Origin: Oscillospiraceae bacterium
GTDB lineage: Bacteria > Bacillota > Clostridia > Oscillospirales > Oscillospiraceae
Reading direction: 5' to 3'
Length of the DNA stretch: 64,000 bases
Assembly (NCBI GenBank): GCA_902795045.1
Contig: CADBJU010000001.1
Coordinates: 1 to 64,000, forward strand
Part shown: positions 58,077-64,000 of the stretch, piece by piece
Position numbering within the stretch: the stretch's first letter is position 1
Layout of the letters: each line of letters opens with the position of its first letter
The notes under the pieces: model-generated
Told to the model about the DNA's origin: nothing
Seen by the model: the letters and a program-made list of their open reading frames with translations, nothing else
Database searches by the model: none
Translations under genes and position numbers: made by a program

Positions 58077-59213
58077 TTATTGAGGAAGGGCGATATGCGT
58101 GATGACGCCCCATATCCGGTTGGTGTCCTGACTGATGCCGAGAATCTTGACGGTAGCGCGTGCGCCTCTCGGGGGACGGCCGCGCCTTGGGTAGTTGCAG
58201 AGACAGTCGATCCCGCCGTCGAGTGCTACAAAGACACCGGTGGTGTTGACCATGCTCACGGTGCCGACATAGCGGTTCCCGACAGAATACTTGCGCACAG
58301 CCTTCTCGTAGGGGTTTTCGCCCGCCTGCTTGACGGAGGCCTCCACCGTGATCTCGCTCGGACGCTGCCCCTGAATACGAAGAATACGTACAAGGACACG
58401 CTGCCCGGGCTGGAAGGCGGTCGTGGCATCCATCATCCTCTGGTAGCTAAGCTCGGCGAGCGGGACAAAGGTCTCCACACCGAAGATATCCACAAAGATT
58501 CCGGGGCGGATCACCGAGACAACACGGGCTTCGGCGCATGCGCCTGCGCGGACCCGGCGGTTTCCGTCGCGGTTTCTGGCATAATACAGGCTGCGCTTTG
58601 CCATCATTGCCTCAAGCCTGTTGCCCACAGCGACGTGGTATTTGGGATCAACGGCTTTCACGATATAATCCACTTCCGCACCGAGCCTGCGGGTGAGCAT
58701 CTGATGCATTACATCCGAAGCGTAGCGGCCGCGGGAATCTTCGGGCGGACTGACGGCCATCTCAGCCGGGATGGCGACCTTATAGTCTCCGTGATAGATG
58801 ACTGCCCGGGAGACCTCTTCGGTACCCGGCCCGCCTTCAACGCCCTGAATGATGCCGGAGAGGATACGTTTGCCTCTCTGGGATTCCAGCAGGTCCAGCA
58901 GATAACTGCGGTCTTTGTCGGCGTCAGTCTGGACGGTTCGTGTGAGGCCAATCGGGATGACATCGGGATTTCGCCGGGTGACTGTGACCCGGTGACTTGC
59001 ACGGACAGGTGTGTCAGACCGAGTCTGCTTCTGAGCAGTGACATCGGCTTCAGAGTCAGTCCGAGGCGTGTCGGATTCAGGACTGAACTCAGTCTGGGAC
59101 ACATCTGGGGTTTCAGACTCAGTCTGGGACCAGTCCGGCGGAGTACCGGATGTGGCAGACAGATCAGACTCAGTTTGAGATGCGGGGAATTGCTGGGGTT
59201 CGTTTTCGTGCAT
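58077..59213 (-). CDS. S1-domain RNA-binding protein
   Basis: The 378-residue protein has a Ser/Thr/Asp-rich disordered N-terminus (about 1-85, many SQTES-type repeats). A folded middle follows, then two S1-like OB domains: VVSVIRPGIFVDIFGVETFV with PLAELSYQRM near 235, and GTVSMVNTTGVFVALDGGID near 325. S1 domains bind single-stranded nucleic acid. Similar proteins appear beside VirD4 in Clostridia ICEs; the role there is not known to me. ATTCAGGAGGTACTTGA precedes the ATG. Confidence 0.85.
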   Translation of the reverse strand: MHENEPQQFPASQTESDLSATSGTPPDWSQTESETPDVSQTEFSPESDTPRTDSEADVTAQKQTRSDTPVRASHRVTVTRRNPDVIPIGLTRTVQTDADKDRSYLLDLLESQRGKRILSGIIQGVEGGPGTEEVSRAVIYHGDYKVAIPAEMAVSPPEDSRGRYASDVMHQMLTRRLGAEVDYIVKAVDPKYHVAVGNRLEAMMAKRSLYYARNRDGNRRVRAGACAEARVVSVIRPGIFVDIFGVETFVPLAELSYQRMMDATTAFQPGQRVLVRILRIQGQRPSEITVEASVKQAGENPYEKAVRKYSVGNRYVGTVSMVNTTGVFVALDGGIDCLCNYPRRGRPPRGARATVKILGISQDTNRIWGVITHIALPQ

Positions 59214-59231
59214 TCAAGTACCTCCTGAATA

Positions 59232-61133
59232 TTAAAAATTTTGGGGTGGCTTAGAAGAGCTGTACAGTTTCTCTCGTTTCTTTTTCGCTTTCTTCTCACC
59301 GTCAGAGCCGGATCGTTCCGATAGGGCGGCATCAGAGATTGGCATGGACGGCTGCTGAGGAAGTTCGGCTCTGCTGGGCGCATGGATCACAGGTGTGTAG
59401 TCCAGAATCGAGCAATGCTGCAGTTCCTTGGACATACGGTGCCCGGTGTAGTCCAGCTTTTTCAGCCTGAGCATATTGCAGCCGCGGATCACACAAAGCA
59501 GATCCGTGTTCGGCAGGCGCAGCACCTCATCCGGGGTAAGCAGGCGTCTTCGTCCCTGGCCTTCTGTTTGACGATACTGGGGAATCATCTGGGCAACGGC
59601 CATTGTCTGCCTTACGGTCATGGTGGACTTGATCAGAACGCTCATATCTCCGCTGCGGGCAGAAAAATACTCGGCTGTCACACCGTCGGTGCAGCCGAGC
59701 ATGAGCTGAATATCGCAGTTGCCGATGATTTCGGCCCAGAGATTGTTGGCATAGCGGTTCTGAAGCTGTCCGAGACTCTGAATGGCCAGCATGACCCGGA
59801 TATCTCGGGAACGAATCACGCTCAGTGTGCGCGCAAAGTCCGAGCCGTCGGCAGCGCCGCCGATGCGCCCGATGTTATTAAACTCATCCAGGATGAGATT
59901 GACAGGTACGTCGCAGGCGCCTGAAGGACGGCTGTCAGCGTATCTGGTCAGTTTAATGAAGAGGAAAGAGAAAAACAGGGAAGACAGAAACGCCATGCTG
60001 GAGTCCTGATCGCTTAATACGATATAGTAGGCGCATTTGTGCTTCGCGGGTGCGGTCAGGTCAATGTCAGACTGACTTGTGATCCGCTGTACAGCCTCAT
60101 TCTGCAGGACCTGCAGACGCGTGCCGAGACCAATAATGATCCCGGATTTCACTGTCTCGCTGGCCTGTGCAAAAAGTGAGTATGGGGGACGGGCAGGATG
60201 ACTCAGCGGCAGTCTGTCAAAGATCGCCGTGAGCTGCTGTTCGGTATTCTGGGTCAGCAGCCTGTAAGCTGCGCTCAGGTGCTTTTCTTCCGGATCGCGG
60301 GTTGGATCCTGATCCACATACAGAATCAGGGCCTTGAGAAGGTTTCCCTCACCGCCGTCCCAGAAATGATCGCCTTTTCCGGAGCTTGTATTGCCGATAA
60401 TGACATTGGTGAGGATCTGGGCCATAAGCGTATCGCCGTTGAGATCCGCCATACAGTTCCAGGAATCACCGTGTTCGGGGTTTACCAGATTGAAAACCTT
60501 CACGTCATACCCGTTTTTGCGAAACAGCTCCGAGGTATCCGCGTAAAGCTCGCCCTTGCTGTCCGTGATGATCACAGATTCGCCGCGCTTGATGTCCTGA
60601 AACAGGGCGTTACGAATGATGGCGCGGGACTTCATTGTGCCGGATGCACCGAAAATGGCGATGTGCCGGTTGAGTCTGGTGTCCTTTGGCATACAGACTG
60701 CTTTCCCGTGGTACTCACCGAGAATGGTGCCTTCTGCCTTGTCAATCGGATTGATCTCGAGAATATCCCGCATCTCAGACTCGGTCATCCAGGATGCGGT
60801 CCCGTAGATGCCGGACTTACTGGTGTCGAAACCGCGCGGGTCTTCGCTCCCGCTGCCAAATCGGTCATGAAAGCGGATATAGAGGACGATTGCAGTGAGG
60901 ATTCCCAGTATGAGCAGGACACTTTTCAGCCCGTGAATCGAGAGCAGGGCAGGGAAGCATACGCCTGGATCAAGGCTCGGTGCCTGGATTGGATCGGGAC
61001 TGTTCATACCGCCAAGCTCCAGCCAGAGCGCATAGTTTGCAAGCAGCTGCGCCAGCAGGCCGGACAGATAAGCAAGAGCAGCAAGGCCGGGGATAGAAGC
61101 CGTAAGGACGATTATAAGTTTCTTCTTATCCAT
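59232..61133 (-). CDS. VirD4/TraG-type conjugative coupling protein
   Basis: The 633-residue ATPase has two N-terminal membrane helices, a Walker A motif (FGASGTMKSRAI, residues 161-172) and a Walker B motif (LILDEFNNIGRI, near 405). The VirD4/TraG signature segments are TDSKGELYADTSELFRKNGY, HFWDGGEGNLLKALILYV and SRDIRVMLAIQSLGQLQNRY. It should bring the relaxase-DNA complex to the type IV secretion channel. No relaxase is in this window. A basic tail (KKAKKKREKLYSSSK) ends the protein. Its start overlaps the upstream gene stop by 8 bases. Confidence 0.95.
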   Translation of the reverse strand: MDKKKLIIVLTASIPGLAALAYLSGLLAQLLANYALWLELGGMNSPDPIQAPSLDPGVCFPALLSIHGLKSVLLILGILTAIVLYIRFHDRFGSGSEDPRGFDTSKSGIYGTASWMTESEMRDILEINPIDKAEGTILGEYHGKAVCMPKDTRLNRHIAIFGASGTMKSRAIIRNALFQDIKRGESVIITDSKGELYADTSELFRKNGYDVKVFNLVNPEHGDSWNCMADLNGDTLMAQILTNVIIGNTSSGKGDHFWDGGEGNLLKALILYVDQDPTRDPEEKHLSAAYRLLTQNTEQQLTAIFDRLPLSHPARPPYSLFAQASETVKSGIIIGLGTRLQVLQNEAVQRITSQSDIDLTAPAKHKCAYYIVLSDQDSSMAFLSSLFFSFLFIKLTRYADSRPSGACDVPVNLILDEFNNIGRIGGAADGSDFARTLSVIRSRDIRVMLAIQSLGQLQNRYANNLWAEIIGNCDIQLMLGCTDGVTAEYFSARSGDMSVLIKSTMTVRQTMAVAQMIPQYRQTEGQGRRRLLTPDEVLRLPNTDLLCVIRGCNMLRLKKLDYTGHRMSKELQHCSILDYTPVIHAPSRAELPQQPSMPISDAALSERSGSDGEKKAKKKREKLYSSSKPPQNF

Positions 61134-62271
61134 CCAGCAGACTCCTTGCTTTTACCTCAAGCCCCTGTTCGATCTGGTCGATGGGTATATCATAGTATTC
61201 AACAGAAGCCGGAAGGCAGCTTTGCAGAAAGCTGATCTGCTCGGGATACGCAATGACTTTGCAATGCAGCTTCGTATTCCGTATGGCATCATGAAAGCGA
61301 ATCAGTCTGGCGATGTCCCCGTCAAGAAAGGAAAATAGATAGGTGTTATCCTCGAGGGCGTCATACTCAAATGTGCCCTTGTTATCTGAACGGGTATCCT
61401 CATCAAAGAGCAAATCCAGGATCTGCTCTCTCCAGTCCGGGAGCCGCATGATTGCAAGCTGTCTTACGCCGAAATCCTGCAACGGAACAAAGCAGACATG
61501 AGGATAAATGCTGTCGAACCTCTGCGGTTTCCCTTTCCAGGTGTCTTTACAGCGTATCGTGTCAAGCGCAACCGAGTAATCCTGCCCAAGAAGAACGGCG
61601 GTGTCTAACTGAGAGCATCCGGAATTGTTCCGGGCAATCTGAATCAAATCCTGCCTTGCCTTGAATTCGCCCTCACCATTCCAGCGCATGACGGTATTTC
61701 GGGTATTATAGACGGCCATACAGCTTGCGGGTGTAAACAGGGCGCCTGTATAGCGGGCATATTTGGTTTTGTTCACTGATTCAGGCTCGATTTGCTTGAC
61801 ATCCCTTGCCAGAAGCGCCATCGGGCGATCTATGATCAGCGCCCGACGCTGCATCTGAAGAGCCGGAAGCATCCAGGGCCTGCACTCAATGCCTGCCCGG
61901 AGGAGCATTACAGCCGTCTCGGCCACCCGATAAGAGCGCTCATGATGCGTTTTGCTGCTTGACATGCCTGAGCGGGTGAATCTGGATTCGTAGTATTCCC
62001 GTGTCCCGATCCAGTCGAGCAGGGGAAGGGCGAATCTTGACAGGCGAATGGTCGTACAGGGTGACTTGCCTGAGAGGTTGATCACCTTCACGCACAGCTT
62101 TTCACCGGTCGCAGAGTTCCGGATCACCTGAGGCTGTGTCAGCTTCTGAACCAGCCTGCCGAGCTCCTGCCTGTCTCCGAGAAGTTGCAGCGAAGTCGTC
62201 GGATACTCGCCCACAAGAGAGAGGGCGGTCACGAGACGGAAGAGATGACTGCCGGGAGAAAAGTACATCAT
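61126..62271 (-). CDS. Hypothetical ICE protein, 381 residues
   Basis: The protein is not recognised with confidence. The first 110 residues look like a winged-helix DNA-binding part (FRLVTALSLVGEYPTTSLQL, then ELGRLVQKLTQPQVI). The remainder is alpha/beta, with IRLPDWREQILDLLFDEDT-like stretches. Location directly before virD4 recalls replication-relaxation or mobilisation accessory proteins. GAGGATACGCA precedes the ATG. Confidence 0.65.
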   Translation of the reverse strand: MMYFSPGSHLFRLVTALSLVGEYPTTSLQLLGDRQELGRLVQKLTQPQVIRNSATGEKLCVKVINLSGKSPCTTIRLSRFALPLLDWIGTREYYESRFTRSGMSSSKTHHERSYRVAETAVMLLRAGIECRPWMLPALQMQRRALIIDRPMALLARDVKQIEPESVNKTKYARYTGALFTPASCMAVYNTRNTVMRWNGEGEFKARQDLIQIARNNSGCSQLDTAVLLGQDYSVALDTIRCKDTWKGKPQRFDSIYPHVCFVPLQDFGVRQLAIMRLPDWREQILDLLFDEDTRSDNKGTFEYDALEDNTYLFSFLDGDIARLIRFHDAIRNTKLHCKVIAYPEQISFLQSCLPASVEYYDIPIDQIEQGLEVKARSLLDG

Positions 62272-62416
62272 TGCGTATCCTCTTGTATAAAGAAAAATCG
62301 GTCAATGGTTTCTCCTCTTGACCGAAAAAGTGAAGTGCCAGAGCGGCCCAATAGCCTAATTTACAGACAAAAACCACCGCTAAAAACAGGTACAGAAAAT
62401 GAAGAAAATTCGGCAT
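62102..62416 (-). CDS. Possible small membrane protein overlapping the next gene
   Basis: An ATG at 62416 with AGGTG upstream opens a frame whose first 50 residues form a credible membrane segment (FLHFLYLFLAVVFVCKLGYW, then AALALHFF). The frame then runs 170 bases into the 381-residue gene, where its composition is unlike a real protein. Either the true product is short and a stop has been lost, or the frame is spurious. Confidence 0.35.
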   Translation of the reverse strand: MPNFLHFLYLFLAVVFVCKLGYWAALALHFFGQEEKPLTDFSLYKRIRNDVLFSRQSSLPSRDRPLSCGRVSDDFAATSRRQAGARQAGSEADTASGDPELCDR

Positions 62417-62434
62417 GGTTTTTTGCACCTGTTT

Positions 62435-63106
62435 TCAGACGGCCTGTCCCGCGTTTTTCGTAATTTTTTCCTCCTGTTTGAGCCAGAGAGGGAAGTCCCG
62501 CCGGGGCACGACGAAGACCTCTGTGAAGTCCTCATCGGCGGCTGCGCTGCAGTAGTAGTGAGAGCATACCGCCGGGCCGTCATCGGTCAAAACAAAGAGG
62601 GCAATGGCGTCGGCCACTGTATTGACCTCAATGTTATCGTGATCCCGCTTCCGGCGCTCAGGCCGTTTCCGGTCATATACATGGCGGAAGATGAGTACGG
62701 CATCCGCATAGTGAAGCGGTTCATGGTCGGAAAAATATCTCTGCAGAGCCGGGTAGAGGTAGGCGCGGATATAACTGCGCGACTCCATTTCCTTCTTCGG
62801 AAGCAAGGTTGGAAGATTTACATAAAACCAATTTTCCTTTGATATGGAAATCTTAACGGGAACAGCGCTGCATACTACATCCTCAACATCCTGATAGGCG
62901 CTGGGCTTGCCGGTGTAGACAGGGAGCTTGCGGGTCAACAGTGTGGTCTGCTCCGCATACCTTGCCAGACGAAGAGATACAGAATAGGCCTCTTCCAGAT
63001 AGCCTTGATCGAGGAGCTGCCGGATCAGGCGCGTTTCGGCATTCAGACGGTTGATTTTCTGCTCAATCGAGGACAGCACATCAGTAAAGGAGTTGGTTGG
63101 CAGCAT
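62435..63106 (-). CDS. ICE protein with RusA-like acidic motif
   Basis: The 223-residue protein has a coiled-coil N-terminus (SIEQKINRLNAETRLIRQLL) and a C-terminal domain. In that domain KRDHDNIEVNTVADAIALFV followed by LTDDGP recalls the RDxDN...DD arrangement of RusA Holliday-junction resolvases. Nuclease function is an inference from this pattern. The ATG at 63106 follows GAGGAGATACTCCAGG; a longer frame to 63235 overlaps the neighbour and is rejected. Confidence 0.65.
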   Translation of the reverse strand: MLPTNSFTDVLSSIEQKINRLNAETRLIRQLLDQGYLEEAYSVSLRLARYAEQTTLLTRKLPVYTGKPSAYQDVEDVVCSAVPVKISISKENWFYVNLPTLLPKKEMESRSYIRAYLYPALQRYFSDHEPLHYADAVLIFRHVYDRKRPERRKRDHDNIEVNTVADAIALFVLTDDGPAVCSHYYCSAAADEDFTEVFVVPRRDFPLWLKQEEKITKNAGQAV

Positions 63107-63683
63107 CCTGGAGTATCTCCTCTGAATGAAAAAGTACGTTCGGCTCATCTGCCCCCTGAAATTCGACTGTTGCGAAGAGACAGGGGGCCTTCGGAAGCCG
63201 CAATTCAGCAGCCATGGATATGTGGGGAAGGACAATGACGTATTTCAGATCCTCCTGCGGCTGAAGCAGTCGAAGAAGATTCTTCTCGCCTTCGTACAGT
63301 ACGACGATCTCATATCCCATGTTCTCTTTCAGAAAGAAGAGCTGCGACGGGTAAACAGCCGGATAATGGGCCATAGGCTCCACAAAGTCTATGAATTGCA
63401 GCAGCACCCAGACCGCAAGGACAATGCGCTGATCAGGCTTTGCCAGCGGGTCAAGGGCACAGTAATAACCGTCTCCGATGTCCGCGATCCGCATGTCCCG
63501 TTTAAGGTTATCCAGAATCTTCTCCGCAGTTCTTGGCGGCTTGCGCAGCATCCGGAGAAGCTGTGTTTTAGGCAGGGCGCCATATTGAGAGAGCCATTTG
63601 ATCACATGGGATTCATCTTCAAGCAGCAGATGATCACCCCCTTCTAAATAAAATAATGACTTTGGCCTCTGGACATGGTGCAT
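63081..63683 (-). CDS. ICE hypothetical protein (DUF5697-like)
   Basis: The 200-residue frame has a winged-helix-like start (HVIKWLSQYGALPKTQLLRM, then ILDNLKRDMRIADIGDGYYC) and an alpha/beta C-terminal half (YPSQLFFLKENMGYEIVVLY). It resembles DUF5697 proteins of Firmicutes ICEs as I remember them. The start is uncertain: ATG 63683 has no ribosome binding site, and AGAAGGGGGTG lies further downstream. Overlap with the next gene is 26 bases. Confidence 0.65.
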   Translation of the reverse strand: MHHVQRPKSLFYLEGGDHLLLEDESHVIKWLSQYGALPKTQLLRMLRKPPRTAEKILDNLKRDMRIADIGDGYYCALDPLAKPDQRIVLAVWVLLQFIDFVEPMAHYPAVYPSQLFFLKENMGYEIVVLYEGEKNLLRLLQPQEDLKYVIVLPHISMAAELRLPKAPCLFATVEFQGADEPNVLFHSEEILQDAANQLLY

Positions 63684-63720
63684 CCGCGCTATGTCCAGTA
63701 GATGAGATGCGAATAAACAA

Positions 63721-63837
63721 CGAACATTGAATGTACGTTGTATGTACGATAATTAAGTGCTCAGAAATAACGGACAATGAATGTACATTTAATGTCCGTT
63801 AGAAGAGGATCAGAGAATAACGTACATTAAATGTCCG
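63721..63837. repeat. Iterated 28-bp palindromic sites (CGNAC...GTNCG)
   Basis: Site 1 (63721-63748) and site 2 (63771-63798) match at 22 of 28 positions and are 50 bases apart. A third partial copy (63821-63837) contains CGTACATTAAATGTCCG. Site 2 is nearly palindromic around TGTACA. They lie in the intergenic space upstream of the DUF5697-like gene and after the partial gene at 63864, and look like regulator, partition or relaxosome binding sites. Confidence 0.6.
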
Positions 63838-63863
63838 ATACCAATGATCCAGCACTCTGATAA

Positions 63864-64000
63864 TTAAAGAGAGTTGTTTTCACTCTGACGGTCACGGAGT
63901 ATCGCTTCCAGCTCAGCCCGGTCTGTCGTGATCATCTCCTGCTCCTCCTTGGAGGCCTTGATGACCACGGGGACCTTGTTATTGTTGGAGCAGATCAGTG
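63864..64000 (-). CDS. C-terminal end of a gene running past the window
   Basis: On the minus strand the frame reads ICSNNNKVPVVIKASKEEQE, continues MITTDRAELEAILRDRQS and stops at 63864. The remainder lies beyond 64000. Only about 45 residues are visible, with a helical, charged C-terminus. The family cannot be named. Confidence 0.55.
   Translation of the reverse strand, partial: LICSNNNKVPVVIKASKEEQEMITTDRAELEAILRDRQSENNSL

Noticed and set aside
63721-63837. CRISPR array at the right edge
   Set aside because: Only two and a half repeats, palindromic, with spacers of unequal length and no cas genes.

Overview
The window looks like part of the chromosome of a gut or rumen Clostridia bacterium of the Oscillospiraceae/Ruminococcaceae type. 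Supporting this are Firmicutes-style genes behind strong AGGAGG ribosome binding sites, TTGACA-N17-TATAAT promoters, a type III glutamine synthetase next to a type I enzyme, a sortase pilus, PcfJ/YodL/YkgJ accessory genes, and short intergenic palindromic elements of the CCCTCTC...GAGAGGG kind. No rRNA, tRNA or CRISPR array was seen. Species cannot be assigned from sequence alone.

Layout. (1) 1-1.7 kb: an IS1182-like transposase, cut by the window edge and frameshifted. (2) 1.7-16.1 kb, mostly minus strand: accessory genes of an integrative conjugative element (ICE). They comprise an XRE regulator with two GAAC-N8-GTTC operators, HU, a LexA-like S24 / YolD-like / SRAP (YedK) DNA-damage operon, a lipoprotein, and a long operon of mostly unnamed genes containing PcfJ, YodL and two YkgJ-type cysteine-cluster proteins. 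(3) 16.2-20.6 kb, plus strand: an AlkZ-related protein, an AMMECR1 fusion with its radical SAM partner, a metallophosphoesterase and an HD hydrolase. (4) 20.7-45.9 kb: a nitrogen-assimilation block. The minus-strand part reads glnA, ANTAR regulator, pyrG, gltB, gltD and a PEP/pyruvate-binding protein. The plus-strand part reads glnN, glmS, guaA, amtB fused to P-II, asnB, nadE, purB, purA. (5) 46.0-64 kb, minus strand: conjugation and surface genes. They comprise a short signal peptidase, a sigma factor, a zinc-ribbon protein, a candidate structured RNA, two class C sortases, an LPXTG backbone pilin, a giant CnaB-repeat adhesin, an S1-domain protein, a VirD4 coupling protein and ICE hypotheticals. 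A toxin-antitoxin pair sits on the plus strand at 48.5-49.0 kb.

How it fits together. Blocks 2 and 5 look like two halves of one ICE, sharing gene types and a recurring TTCAGGAGGTAC ribosome-binding motif. Block 4 is bounded by two imperfect direct copies (about 97 bp, about 87% identical by eye) of the 3' end plus terminator of the signal peptidase gene, at 20641-20736 and 45916-46013. This suggests the nitrogen block entered the ICE by recombination at a signal peptidase tail. Inside it, nearly every step of ammonium and glutamine handling is gathered: uptake and sensing (AmtB-P-II), capture (two glutamine synthetases, GOGAT) and use (PyrG, GlmS, GuaA, AsnB, plus NadE, PurA and PurB).

The most interesting regulatory signal is in the leaders of glnN and of the pyrG-gltB-gltD operon. 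Each has a consensus promoter, a strong intrinsic terminator, and a hairpin with an A..G.. hexaloop (AACGAC, AAAGAC) that competes with the 5' strand of the terminator. That is the form expected for ANTAR-mediated antitermination, and an ANTAR regulator with a degenerate receiver domain is encoded right beside pyrG. A second candidate novelty is a roughly 200-nt multibranched RNA with its own promoter and terminator at 47.4-47.6 kb.
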